Made by a program: the position numbers and the translations under genes
Part shown: piece after piece, positions 12,803-25,922 of the stretch
How the letters are laid out: every line of letters begins with the position of its first letter
How positions within the stretch are numbered: the first letter of the stretch is position 1
The notes under the pieces: generated by a model
The model's database searches: none
What the model saw: only the letters and a program-made list of their open reading frames with translations
Told to the model about the DNA's origin: nothing
Source of the DNA: Euonymus europaeus
Taxonomy: Eukaryota > Streptophyta > Magnoliopsida > Celastrales > Celastraceae
Direction of reading: 5' to 3'
NCBI GenBank assembly: GCA_963580455.1
Contig: OY756970.1
Span: forward strand, 434,001-498,000
DNA length: 64,000 nucleotides

Positions 12803-14705
12803 TCAAGCTAAAAATCACCGAATTCAGAACTCGGAGTCAACGGATATTCATAAAACCGTTTACGTAAAGAAACCCCATTTCGCTGCTAACTAGGTGAAAC
12901 GAGACCTACTAGCCACATGTTCTGAAATCAAAATCCAAAACGCCAGGATTGTAGAGCTCGAAAAGTAGTGTGAAATCATGCTAAAAATCACCGAATTCAG
13001 AACTCGGAGTCAACGGATATTCATAAAGCCGTTTACGTAAAGAAACCCCATTTCGCGGCTAACTAGTTGAAATGAGACCTACTAGCCACGAGTTCTGAAA
13101 TCAAAATCCGAAATGGCAGGATTGTAGAGCTCGAAAAGTAGTGTGAAATCAAGCTAAAAATCACCGAATTCAGAACTCGGAGTCAACGGATATTCATAAA
13201 ACCGTTTACGTAAAGAAACCCCATTTCGCTGCTAACTAGGTGAAACGAGACCTACTAGCCACATGTTCTGAAATCAAAATCCAAAACGCCAGGATTGAAG
13301 AGCTCGAAAAGTAGTGTGAAATCAAGCTAAAAATCACCGAATTCAGAAATCGGAGTCAACGGATATTCATAAAACCGTTTACGTAAAGAAACCACATTTC
13401 GCGGCTAACTAGGTGAAACAAGACCTACTAGCCACGAGTTATGAAATCAAAATCCGAAACACCAGGATTGTAGAGCTCAAAAAGTAGTGTGAAATCAAGC
13501 GAAAAATCACCGAATTCAGAACTCGGAGTCAACCGATATTCATAAAACCGTTTACGTAAAGAAATCACATTTCGCGGCTAACTAGGTGAAACGAGACCTA
13601 CTAGCCACGAGTTCTGAAATCAAAATCCGAAATGCCAGGATTGTAGAGCTCGAAAAGTAGTGTGAAATCAAGCTAAAAATCACCGAATTCATAACTCTGA
13701 GTCAACGGATATTAATAAAACCGTTTACGTAAAGAAACCACATTTCGCGACTAACTAGGTGAAACGAGACCTACTAGCCACGAGTTCTGAAATCAAAATC
13801 CGAAACAACAGGATTGTAGAGCTCGAAAAGTAGTGTGAAATCAAGCTAAAAATCACCGAATTCAGAACTCGGAGTCAAGGGATATTCGTAAAACCGTTTA
13901 CGTAAAGAAACCACATTTCGCGGCTAACTAGTTGAAACGAGACCTACTAGCCACGAGTTCTGAAATCAAAATCCGAAATGACAGGATTGTGGAGCTCGAA
14001 AAGTAGTGTAAAATCAAGATAAAAATCACCAAATTTAGATTTCGGAGTCAACGGATATTCATAAAATCGTTTACGTAAAGAAACCGCATTTCGCGGCTAA
14101 CTAGGTGAAACGAGACCTACTAGCCACGAGTTCTGAAATCAAAATCCGAAATGCCAGGATTGTAGAGCTCGAAAAGTAGTGTGAAATCAAGTGAAAAATA
14201 ACCGAATTCAGAACTCTGAGTCAACGGATATTCATAAAACCGTTTACGTAAAGAAACTTTATTTCGCGGCTAACTAGGTGAAACGAGACCTACTAGCCAC
14301 GAGTTCTGAAATCAAAATCCGAAATGTCAGGAATGTAGAGCTCGTAAAGTAGTGTGAAATCAAGCGAAAAATCACCGAATTCAGAACTCGGAGTCAACGG
14401 ATATTCATAAAACCGTTTACGTAAAGAAACCACATTTCGCGGCTAACTAGGCGAAACGAGACCTACTAGCCACGAGTTCTGAAATCAAAATCCGAAATGC
14501 CAGGATTGTAGAGCTCGAAAAGTAGTGTGAAATCAAGCTAAAAATCACCGAATTCAGAACTCTGAGTCAACGGATATTAATAAAACCGTTTACGTAAAGA
14601 AACCACATTTCGCGACTAACTAGGTGAAACGAGACCTACTAGCCACGAGTTCTGAAATAAAAATCCGAAACAACAGGATTGTAGAGCTCGAAAAGTAGTG
14701 TGAAA
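12803..14705 (+). repeat. 14-mer HOR, copy 2, shortened to 11 monomers
   Basis: It runs k l k2 j' h i a c d and then jumps to h i, so e, f and g are missing. The join at 14360 (class-d end with 'ctcgtaaag', then 'tcaagcgaaaaatcacc') is perfectly in phase, a clean loss of 3 x 173 = 519 bp. Length is 1903 bp = 11 x 173. Private variants of copy 1 ('gaattcataactctg', 'gattgtggagctc', 'aaataaaaatccg') are all present, so the loss followed duplication. Confidence 0.88.
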
Positions 14706-17127
14706 TCAAGCTAAAAATCACCGAATTCAGAACTCGGAGTCAACGGATATTCATAAAACCGTTTACGTAAAGAAACCCCATTTCGCTGCTAACTAGGTGA
14801 AACGAGACCTACTAGCCACATGTTCTGAAATCAAAATCCAAAACGCCAGGATTGTAGAGCTCGAAAAGTAGTGTGAAATCATGCTAAAAATCACCGAATT
14901 CAGAACTCGGAGTCAACGGATATTCATAAAGCTGTTTACGTAAAGAAACCCCATTTCGCGGCTAACTAGTTGAAATGAGACCTACTAGCCACGAGTTCTG
15001 AAATCAAAATCCGAAATGGCAGGATTGTAGAGCTCGAAAAGTAGTGTGAAATCAAGCTAAAAATCACCGAATTCAGAACTCGGAGTCAACGGATATTCAT
15101 AAAACCGTTTACGTAAAGAAACCCCATTTCGCTGCTAACTAGGTGAAACGAGACCTACTAGCCACATGTTCTGAAATCAAAATCCAAAACGCCAGGATTG
15201 AAGAGCTCGAAAAGTAGTGTGAAATCAAGCTAAAAATCACCGAATTCAGAAATCGGAGTCAACGGATATTCATAAAACCGTTTACGTAAAGAAACCACAT
15301 TTCGCGGCTAACTAGGTGAAACAAGACCTACTAGCCACGAGTTATGAAATCAAAATCCGAAACACCAGGATTGTAGAGCTCAAAAAGTAGTGTGAAATCA
15401 AGCGAAAAATCACCGAATTCAGAACTCGGAGTCAACCGATATTCATAAAACCGTTTACGTAAAGAAATCACATTTCGCGGCTAACTAGGTGAAACGAGAC
15501 CTACTAGCCACGAGTTCTGAAATCAAAATCCGAAATGCCAGGATTGTAGAGCTCGAAAAGTAGTGTGAAATCAAGCTAAAAATCACCGAATTCATAACTC
15601 TGAGTCAACGGATATTAATAAAACCGTTTACGTAAAGAAACCACATTTCGCGACTAACTAGGTGAAACGAGACCTACTAGCCACGAGTTCTGAAATCAAA
15701 ATCCGAAACAACAGGATTGTAGAGCTCGAAAAGTAGTGTGAAATCAAGCTAAAAATCACCGAATTCAGAACTCGGAGTCAAGGGATATTCGTAAAACCGT
15801 TTACGTAAAGAAACCACATTTCGCGGCTAACTAGTTGAAACGAGACCTACTAGCCACGAGTTCTGAAATCAAAATCCGAAATGACAGGATTGTGGAGCTC
15901 GAAAAGTAGTGTAAAATCAAGATAAAAATCACCAAATTCAGATTTCGGAGTCAACGGATATTCATAAAATCGTTTACGTAAAGAAACCGCATTTCGCGGC
16001 TAACTAGGTGAAACGAGACCTACTAGCCACGAGTTCTGAAATCAAAATCCGAAATGCCAGGATTTTAGAGCTCGAAAAGTAGTGTGAAATCAAGTGAAAA
16101 ATAACCGAATTCAGAACTCTGAGTCAACGGATATTCATAAAACCGTTTACGTAAAGAAACTTTATTTCGCGGCTAACTAGGTGAAACGAGACCTACTAGC
16201 CACGAGTTCTGAAATCAAAATCCGAAATGTCAGGAATGTAGAGCTCGTAAAGTAGTGTGAAATCAAGCTAAAAATCACCGAATTCAGAACTCGGAGTCAA
16301 CCGATATTCATAAAACTGTTTACGTAAAGAAACCTCATTTCGCGGCTAACTAGGTGAAACGAGACCTACTAGCCACGAGTTCTGAAATCAAAATCCGAAA
16401 TGCCAGGATTGAAGAGCTCAAAAAGTAGTGTGAAATCAAGCTAAAAATCACCGAATTCAGAACTCGGAGTCAACGGATATTCATAAAACCGTTTACGTAA
16501 GGAAACCACATTTCGCTGCTAACTAGGAGAAACGAGACCTACCAGCCACAAGTTCTGAAATCAAAATCCGAAACGACAGGATTGAAGAGCTCGAAAAGTA
16601 GTGTGAAATCAAGCTAAAAATCACCGAATTCAGAACTCGGAGTCAACGGATATTCATAAAACCGTTTACGTAAAGAAACCACATTTCGCGGCTAACTAGG
16701 TGAAACGAGACCTACTAGCCACGACTTATGAAATCAAAATCCGAAACACCAGGATTGTAGAGCTCAAAAAGTAGTGTGAAATCAAGCGAAAAATCACCGA
16801 ATTCAGAACTCGGAGTCAACGGATATTCATAAAACCGTTTACGTAAAGAAACCACATTTCGCGGCTAACTAGGCGAAACGAGACCTACTAGCCACGAGTT
16901 CTGAAATCAAAATCCGAAATGCCAGGATTGTAGAGCTCGAAAAGTAGTGTGAAATCAAGCTAAAAATCACCGAATTCAGAACTCTGAGTCAACGGATATT
17001 AATAAAACCGTTTACGTAAAGAAACCACATTTCGCGACTAACTAGGTGAAACGAGACCTACTAGCCACGAGTTCTGAAATCAAAATCCAAAACAACAGGA
17101 TTGTAGAGCTCGAAAAGTAGTGTGAAA
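14706..17127 (+). repeat. 14-mer HOR (2422 bp), copy 3
   Basis: A full 14-mer in the order k l k2 j' h i a c d e f g h i. It retains the markers of copy 1, with a few private changes such as 'aaagctgtttacg' in l (14879), 'ggattttagagc' in c (15917) and 'gtaaggaaacc' in f (16436). Class e, absent from copy 2, is intact here (16263), so copies 1 and 3 are the complete versions. Confidence 0.88.
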
Positions 17128-18684
17128 TCAAGCTAAAAATCACCGAATTCAGAACTCGGAGTCAAGGGATATTCATAAAACCGTTTACGTAAAGAAACCA
17201 CATTTCGCGGCTAACTAGTTGAAACGAGACCTACTAGCCACGCGTTCTGAAATCAAAATCCGAAATGACAGGATTGTAGAGCTCGAAAAGTAGTGTGAAA
17301 TCAAGCTAAAAATCACCGATTTCAGAACTCGGAGTCAACGGATATTCATAAAACCGTGTACGTTAAGAAACCACATTTCGCGGCTAACAAGGTGAAACGA
17401 GACCTACTTGCCACGAGTTCTGAAATCAAAATCCAAAACGCCTGGATTGTAGAGCTCGAAAAGTAGTCTGAAATCAAGATAAAAATCACCAAACTCAGAT
17501 TTCGGAGTCAACGGATATTCATAAAATCGTTTACGTAAAGAAACCACATTTCGCGGCTAACTAGGTGAAACGAGACCTACTAGCCACGAGTTCTGAAATC
17601 AAAATCCGAAATGCCAGGATTGTAGAGCTCGAAAAGTAGTGTGAAATCAAGTGAAAAATAACCGAATTCAGAACTCTGAGTCAACGGATATTCATAAAAC
17701 CGTTTACGTAAAGAAACTTTATTTCGCGGCTAACTAGGTGAAACGAGACCTACTAGCCACGAGTTCTGAAATCAAAATCCGAAATGCCAGGAATGTAGAG
17801 CTCGTAAAGTAGTGTGAAATCAAGCTAAAAATCACCGAATTCAGAACTCGGAGTCAACCGATATTCATAAAACTGTTTACGTAAAGAAACCTCATTTCGC
17901 GGCTAACTAGGTGAAACGAGACCTACTAGCCACGAGTTCTGAAATCAAAATCCGAAATTCCTGGATTGAAGAGCTCAAAAAGTAGTGTGAAATCAAGCTA
18001 AAAATCTCCGAATTCAGAACTCGGAGTAAACGGATATTCATAAAACCGTTTACGTAAAGAAACCACATTTCGCTGCTAACTAGGAGAAACGAGACCTACC
18101 AGCCACAAGTTCTGAAATCAAAATCCGAAACGACAGGATTGAAGAGCTCGAAAAGTAGTGTGAAATCAAGCTAAAAATCACCGAATTCAGAACTCGGAGT
18201 CAACGGATATTCATAAAACCGTTTACGTAAAGAAACCACATTTCGCGGCTAACTAGGTGAAACGAGACCTACTAGCCACGACTTATGAAATCAAAATCCG
18301 AAACACCAGGATTGTAGAGCTCAAAAAGTAGTGTGAAATCAAGCGAAAAATCACCGAATTCAGAACTCGGAGTCAACGGATATTCATAAAACCGTTTACG
18401 TAAAGAAACCACATTTCGCGGCTAACTAGGCGAAACGAGACCTACTAGCCACGAGTTCTGAAATCAAAATCCGAAATGCCAGGATTGTAGAGCTCGAAAA
18501 GTAGTGTGAAATCAAGCTAAAAATCACCGAATTCAGAACTCTGAGTCAACGGATATTAATAAAACCGTTTACGTAAAGAAACCACATTTCGCGACTAACT
18601 AGGTGAAACGAGACCTACTAGCCACGAGTTCTGAAATAAAAATCCGAAACAACAGGATTGTAGAGCTCGAAAAGTAGTGTGAAA
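17128..18684 (+). repeat. 9-mer HOR copy (a-i), late occurrence
   Basis: Nine monomers in the original a b c d e f g h i order, 1557 bp, reappear after the 14-mers. Class b (17301), missing from the 14-mer, is present with 'ccgatttcag' and 'gtgtacgttaag', and shows private changes ('taacaaggtg', 'cctacttgcc'). The 9-mer is therefore found on both sides of the 14-mer stretch, as expected if the 14-mer expanded inside an older 9-mer array. Confidence 0.85.
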
Positions 18685-19895
18685 TCAAGCTAAAAATCAC
18701 CGAATTCAGAACTCGGAGTCAACGGATATTCATAAAACCGTTTACGTAAAGAAACCCCATTTCGCTGCTAACTAGGTGAAACGAGACCAACTAGCCACAT
18801 GTTCTGAAATCAAAATCCAAAACGCCAGGATTGTAGAGCTCGAAAAGTAGTGTGAAATCATGCTAAAAATCACCGAATTCAGAACTCGGAGTCAACGGAT
18901 ATTCATAAAGCCGTTTACGTAAAGAAACCCCATTTCGCGGCTAACTAGTTGAAATGAGACCTACTAGCCACGAGTTCTGAAATCAAAATCCGAAATGGCA
19001 GGATTGTAGAGCTCGAAAAGTAGTGTGAAATCAAGCTAAAAATCACCGAATTCAGAACTCGGAGTCAACGGATATTCATAAAACCGTTTACGTAAAGAAA
19101 CCCCATTTCGCTGCTAACTAGGTGAAACGAGACCTACTAGCCACATGTTCTGAAATCAAAATCCAAAACGCCAGGATTGAAGAGCTCGAAAAGTAGTGTG
19201 AAATCAAGCTAAAAATCACCGAATTCAGAAATCGGAGTCAACGGATATTCATAAAACCGTTTACGTAAAGAAACCACATTTCGCGGCTAACTAGGTGAAA
19301 CAAGGCCTACTAGCCACGAGTTATGAAATCAAAATCCGAAACACCAGGATTGTAGAGCTCAAAAAGTAGTGTGAAATCAAGCGAAAAATCACCGAATTCA
19401 GAACTCGGAGTCAACGGATATTCATAAAACCGTTTACGTAAAGAAATCACATTTCGCGGCAAACTAGGTGAAACGAGACCTACTAGCCACGAGTTCTGAA
19501 ATCAAAATCCGAAATGCCAGGATTGTAGAGCTCGAAAAGTAGTGTGAAATCAAGCTAAAAATCACCGAATTCAGAACTCTGAGTCAACGGATATTAATAA
19601 AACCGTTTACGTAAAGAAACCACATTTCGCGACTAACTAGGTGAAACGAGACCTACTAGCCACGAGTTCTGAAATCAAAATCCGAAACAACAGGATTGTA
19701 GACCTCGAAAAGTAGTGTGAAATCAAGCTAAAAATCACCGAATTCAGAACTCGGAGTCAAGGGATATTCGTAAAACCGTTTACGTAAAGAAACCACATTT
19801 CGCGGCTAACTAGTTGAAACGAGACCTACTAGCCACGAGTTCTGAAATCAAAATCCGAAATGCCAGGATTGTAGAGCTCGAAAAGTAGTGTGAAA
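18685..19895 (+). repeat. Partial 14-mer (k l k2 j' h i a)
   Basis: Seven monomers match the start of the 14-mer: k (18685), l (18858), k2 (19031), j' (19204), h (19377), i (19550) and a (19723, with 'gggatattcgtaaaacc'). The a monomer ends 'gaaatgccagg' instead of 'gaaatgacagg', which suggests it is itself a hybrid at the edge of the block. Confidence 0.8.
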
Positions 19896-20414
19896 TCAAG
19901 TGAAAAATAACCGAATTCAGAACTCTGAGTCAACGGATATTCATAAAACCGTTTACGTAAAGAAACCGCATTTCGCGACTAACTAGGTGAAACGAGACCT
20001 ACTAGCCACGAGTTCTGAAATAAAAATCCGAAACAACAGGATTGTAGAGCTCGAAAAGTAGTGTAAAATCAAGCTAAAAATCACCGAATTCAGAACTCGG
20101 AGTCAAGGGATATTCATAAAACCGTTTACGTAAAGAAACCACATTTCGCGGATAACTAGTTGAAACGAGACCTACTAGCCACGAGTTCTGAAATCAAAAT
20201 CCGAAATGACAGGATTGTAGAGCTCGAAAAGTAGTGTGAAATCAAGCTAAAAATCACCGAATTCAGAACTCGGAGTCAACGGATATTCATAAAACCGTTT
20301 ACGTAAAGAAACCACATTTCGCGGCTAACTAGGTGAAACGAGACCTACTAGCCACGAGTTCTGAAATCAAAATCCGAAATTCCAGGATTGTAGAGCTCCA
20401 AAAGTAGTGTGAAA
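19896..20414 (+). repeat. Transition monomers between domains 1 and 2
   Basis: Three monomers. The first (19896) opens like class d ('tcaagtgaaaaataacc') but ends like class i ('cgcgactaac', 'aaataaaaatccg', 'aacaacagg'), a clear hybrid. The second (20069) is a-like with 'gcggataactag'. The third (20242) is close to consensus with 'gaaattccagg' and 'ctccaaaagtag'. After this point the class a-i order disappears. Confidence 0.75.
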
Positions 20415-23400
20415 TCAAGCTACAAATCACCGAATTCAGAACTCGGAGTCAACGGATATTCATAAAACCGTTTACGTAAAGAAACCCCATTTCGCGGCTA
20501 ACTAGGTGAAACGAGACCTACTAGCCACGAGTTCTGAAATCAAAATCCGAAACACCAGGATTGTAGAGCTGGAAAAGTAGTTTGAAATCAAGCGAAAAAT
20601 CACCGAATTCAGAACTCGGAGTCAACGGATATTCATAAAACCGTTTACGTAAAGAAACCACATTTCGCGGCTAACTAGGTGAAACGAGACCTACTAGCCA
20701 CGAGTTCTGAAATCAAAATCCGAAATTCCAGGATTGTAGAGCTCGAAAAGTAGTGTAAAATCAAGCTAAAAATCACCGAATTCAGAACTCTGAGTCAACG
20801 GATATTCATAAAACCGTTTACGTAAAGAAACCACATTTTGCTGCTAACTAGGTGAAACAAGACCTACTAGCCACGAGTTCTGAAATCAAAATCCGAAACA
20901 ACAGGATTGTAGAGCTCGAAAAGTAGTGTGAAATCAAGCTAAAAATCACCGAATTCAGAACTCGGAGTCAACGGATATTCATAAAACCGTTTACGTAAAG
21001 AAACCACATTTCGCGGCTAACTAGGTGAAACGAGACCTACTAGCGACGAGTTCTGAAATCAAAATCCGAAACGCCAGGATTGTAGAGCTCGAAAAAAAGT
21101 GTGAAATCAAGCAAAAAACAACCGAATTCTGAACTCTGAGTCAACGGATATTCATAAAACCGTTTACGTAAAGAAACCATTTTTTCCGGCCAACTAGGTG
21201 AAACGAGACCTACTAGCCACGAGTTCTGAAATCAAAATCCGAAATGCCAGGATTGTAGAGCTCATAAAGTAGTGTGAAATCAAGCTACAAATCACCGAAT
21301 TCAGAACTCGGAGTCAACGGATATTCATAAAACCGTTTACGTAAAGAAACCCTATTTCGCGGCTAACTAGGTGAAACGATACCTACTAGCCACGAGTTCT
21401 GAAATCAAAATCCGAAACAACAGGATTGTAGAGCTCCAAAAGTAGTGTGAAATCAAGCTAAAAATCACCGAATTCAGAACTCGGAGTCAACGGATATTCA
21501 TAAAATCGTTTTCGTAAAGAAACCACATTTCGCGGCTAACTTGGGGAAACGAGACCTACTAGCCACGAGTTCTGAAATAAAAATCCGAAACGCCAGGATT
21601 GTAGAGCTCGAAAAGTAGTGTGAAATCAAGCGAAAAACAACCGAATTCAGAACTCTGAGTCAACGGATATTCATAAAACCGTTTACGTAAAGAAACCATA
21701 TTTCGCGGCTAACTATGTGAAACGAGACCTACTAGCCACGAGTTCTGAAATCAAAATCCGAAATGCCAGGATTGTAGAGCTCGTAAAGTAGAGTGAAATC
21801 AAGCTACAAATCACCGAATTCAGAACTCGGAGTCAACGGATATTCATAAAACCGTTTACGTAAAGAAACCCCATTTCGCGGCTAACTAGGTGAAACGAGA
21901 CCTACTAGCCACGAGTTCTGAAATCAAAATCCGAAATGCCAGGATTGTAGAGCTCGAAAAGTAGTGTGAAATCAAGCTAAAAATCACCGAATTCAGAACT
22001 CGGAATCAACGGATATTCATAAAACCGTTTACGTAAAGAAACTACATTTCGCGGCTAACTAGGTGAAACGAGACCTACTAGCCACGAGTTCTGAAATCAA
22101 AATCGGAAACAACAGGATTGTAGAGCTCGAAAAGTAGTGTGAAATCAAGCTAAAAATCACCGAATTCAGAACTCGGAGTCAACGGATATTCATAAAACCG
22201 TTTACGTAAAGAAACCACATTTCGCTGCTAACTAGGTGAAACGAGACCTACTAGCCACGAGTTCTGAAATCAAAATCCGAAACAACAGGATTGTAGAGCT
22301 CCAAAAGTAGTGTGAAATCAAGCTAAAAATCACCGAATTCAGAACTCGGAGTCAACGGATATTCATAAAACCGTTTACGTAAAGAAACCACATTTCGCGG
22401 CTAACTTGGTGAAACGAGACCTACTAGCCACGAGTTCTGAAATCAAAATCCGAAATGCCAGGATTGTAGAGCTCGAAAAGTAGTGTGAAATCAAGCGAAA
22501 AACAACCGAATTCAGAACTCTGAGTCAACGGATATTCATAAAACCGTTTACGTAAAGGAACCATATTTCGCGGCTAACTAGGTGAAACGAGACCTACTAG
22601 CCACGAGTTCTGAAATCAAAATCCGAAATGCCAGGATTGTAGAGCTCGTAAAGCAGAGTGAAATCAAGCTACAAATCACCGAATTCAGAACTCGGAGTCA
22701 ACGGATATTCATAAAACCGTTTACGTAAAGAAACCCCATTTCGCGGCTAACTAGGTGAAACGAGACCTAATAGCCACGAGTTCTGAAATCAAAATCCGAA
22801 ATGCCAGGATTGTAGAGCTCGAAAAGTAGTGTGAAATCAAGCTAAAAATCACCGAATTCAGAACTCGGAATCAACGGATATTCATAAAACCGTTTACGTA
22901 AAGAAACCACATTTCGCGGCTAACTAGGTGAAACGAGACCTACTAGCCACGAGTTCTGAAATCAAAATCCGAAACAACAGGATTGTAGAGCTCGAAAAGT
23001 AGTGTGAAATCAAGCTAAAAATCACCGAATTCAGAACTCGGAGTCAACGGATATTCATAAAACCGTTTACGTAAAGAAACCACATTTCGCTGCTAACTAG
23101 GTGAAACGAGACCTACTAGCCACAAGTTCTGAAATCAAAATCCGAAACAACAGGATTGTAGAGCTCCAAAAGTAGTGTGAAATCAAGCTAAAAATCACCG
23201 AATTCAGAACTCGGAGTCAACGGATATTCATAAAACCGTTTACGTAAAGAAACCACATTTCGCGGCTAACTTGGTGATACGAGACCTACTAGCCACGAGT
23301 TCTGAAATCAAAATCCGAAATGCCAGGATTGTAGAGCTCAAAAAGTAGTGTGAAATCAAGTGAAAAACAACCGAATTCAGAACTCTGAGTCAACGGATAT

Positions 23401-24393
23401 TCATAAAACCGTTTACGTAAAGAAACCACATTTCGCGGCTAACTAGGTGAAACAAGACCTACTAGCCACGAGTTCTGAAATCAAAATCCGAAATGCCAGG
23501 ATTGTAGAGCTCGTAAAGTAGAGTGAAATCAAGCTACAAATCACCGAATTCAGAACTCGGAGTCAACGGATATTCATAAAACCGTTTACGTAAAGAAACC
23601 CCATTTCGCGGCTAACTAGGTGAAACGAGACCTACTAGCCACGAGTTCTGAAATCAAAATCCGAAACACCATGATTGTAGAGCTCGAAAAGTAGTGTGAA
23701 ATCAAGCTAAAAATCACCGAATTCAGAACTCTGAGTCAACGGATATTCATAAAACCGTTTACGTAAAGAAACCACATTTCGCGGCTAACTAGGTGAAACG
23801 AGACCTACTAGCCACGAGTTCTGAAATCAAAATCCGAAATAACAGGATTGTAGAGCTCGAAAAGTAGTGTGAAATCAAGCTAAAAATCACCGAATTCAGA
23901 ACTCGGAGTCAACGGATATTCATAAAACCGTTTACGTAAAGAAACCACATTTCGCTGCTAACTAGGTGAAACGAGACCTACTAGCCACGAGTTCTCAAAT
24001 CAAAATCCGAAACAACAGGATTGTAGAGCTCCAAAAGTAGTGTGAAATCAAGCTAAAAATCACCGAATTCAGAACTCGGAGTCAACGGATATTCATAAAA
24101 TCGTTTGCGTAAAGAAACCACATTTCGCGGCTAACTTGGTGAAACGAGACCTACTAGCCACGAGTTCTGAAATCAAAATCCGAAACGCCAGGATTGTAGA
24201 GCTCGAAAAGTAGTGTGAAATCAAGCGAAAAACAACCGAATTCAGAACTCTGAGTCAACGGATATTCATAAAACCGTTTACGTAAAGAAACCATATTTCG
24301 CGGCTAACTAGGTGAAACGAGACCTACTAGCCACGAGTTCTGAAATCAAAATCCGAAATTCCAGGATTGTAGAGCTCGTAAAGTAGAGTGAAA
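20415..24393 (+). repeat. 5-mer HOR domain (865 bp unit)
   Basis: The marker monomer 'tcaagctacaaatcacc' starts at 20415, 21280, 21799, 22664, 23529 and 24394: spacings of 5, 3, 5, 5 and 5 monomers. The settled order is (A) 'tacaaatcacc' with 'aaccccatttcg'; (B) 'cggaatcaacgg' or 'ctctgag' type; (C) 'cgctgctaac' with 'aacaacagg' and 'ctccaaaagtag'; (D) 'taacttggtgaaac'; (E) 'gcgaaaaacaacc' with 'ccatatttcg' and 'ctcgtaaagtagagtg'. The 21280-21798 unit has only three monomers. The order is less regular in the first unit, which suggests the 5-mer settled to the right of 21.8 kb. Confidence 0.88.
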
Positions 24394-25922
24394 TCAAGCT
24401 ACAAATCACCGAATTCAGAACTCGGAGTCAACGGATATTCATAAAACCGTTTACGTAAAGAAACCCCATTTCGCGGCTAACTAGGTGAAACGAGACCTAC
24501 TAGCCACGAGTTCTGAAATCAAAATCCGAAATGCCAGGATTGTAGAGCTCGAAAAGTAGTGTGAAATCAAGCTAAAAATCACCGAATTCAGAACTCGGAA
24601 TCAACGGATATTCATAAAACCGTTTACGTAAAGAAACCACATTTCGCGCCTAACTAGGTGAAACGAGACCTACTAGCCACGAGTTCTGAAATAAAAATCT
24701 GAAACAACAGGATTGTAGAGTTCGAAAAGTAGTGTGAAATCAAGCTAAAAATCACCGAATTCAGAACTCGGAGTCAACGGATATTCATAAAACCGTTTAC
24801 GTAAAGAAACCACATTTCGCTGCTAACTAGGTGAAATCAAAATCCGAAACAACAGGATTGTAGAGCTCCAAAAGTAGTGTGAAATCAAGCTAAAAATCAC
24901 AGAATTCAGAACTCGGAGTCAACGGATATTCATAAAACCGTTTACGTAAAGAAACCACATTTCGCGGCTAACTTGGTGAAACGAGACCTACTAGCCACGA
25001 GTTCTGAAATCAAAATCCGAAATGCCAGGATTGTAGAGCTCGAAAAGTAGTGTGAAATCAAGCGAAAAACAACCGAATTCAGAACTCTGAGTCAACGGAT
25101 ATTCATAAAACCGCTTACGTAAAGAAACCATATTTCGCGGCTAACTAGGTGAAACGAGACCTACTAGCCACGAGTTCTGAAATCAAAATCCGAAATGCCA
25201 GGATTGTAGAGCTCGTAAAGTAGAGTGAAATCAAGCTACAAATCACCGAATTCAGAACTCGGAGTCAACGGATATTCATAAAACCGTTTACGTAAAGAAA
25301 CCCCATTTCGCGGCTAACTAGGTGAAACGAGACCTACTAGCCACGAGTTCTGAAATCAAAATCCGAAATGCCAGGATTGTAGAGCTCGAAAAGTAGTGTG
25401 AAATCAAGCTAAAAATCACCGAATTCAGAACTCTGAGTCAACGGATATTCATAAAACCGTTTACGTAAAGAAACCACATTTCGCGGCTAACTAGGTGAAA
25501 CGAGACCTACTAGCCACGAGTTCTGAAATCAAAATCCGAAACAACAGGATTGTAGAGCTCGAAAAGTAGTGTGAAATCAAGCTAAAAATCACCGAATTCA
25601 GAACTCGGAGTCAACGAATATTCATAAAACCGTTTACGTAAAGAAACCACATTTCGCGGCTAACTTGGTGAAACGAGACCTACTAGCCACGAGTTCTGAA
25701 ATCAAAATCCGAAATGCCAGGATTGTAGAGCTCGAAAAGTAGTGTGAAATCAAGTGAAAAACAACCGAATTCAGAACTCTGAGTCAACGGATATTCATAA
25801 AACCGTTTACGTAAAGAAACCATATTTCGCGGCTAACTAGGTGAAACGAGACCTACTAGCCACGAGTTCTGAAATCAAAATCCGAAATTCCAGGATTGTA
25901 GAGCTCGTAAAGTAGAGTGAAA
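24394..25922 (+). repeat. 9-monomer composite repeat of 1529 bp, copy 1
   Basis: A 5-mer that includes a 145-bp monomer (837 bp) followed by a 4-mer (692 bp). Marker starts at 24394, 25231 and 25923 define it, and the same 837 + 692 pattern repeats immediately. The 4-mer lacks the C monomer ('cgctgctaac') of the 5-mer. Confidence 0.87.
24740..24884 (+). repeat. 145-bp monomer with an internal 28-bp deletion (first)
   Basis: Relative to consensus, positions 98-125 are missing: 'ggtgaaa' joins directly to 'tcaaaatcc' at 24831. The lost segment holds 'gacctactagcc' and most of 'cgagttctgaaa', so this monomer lacks one arm of the internal inverted repeat. Both deletion ends carry 'tgaaa' (positions 93-97 and 121-125), the expected footprint of slippage or microhomology-mediated deletion. 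Confidence 0.95.

Noticed and set aside
24831..24840. Possible mobile-element excision site at the 145-bp monomer
   Set aside because: Only 28 bp are missing, with 5-bp microhomology at the ends and no target-site duplication or terminal repeats; a simple deletion explains it.
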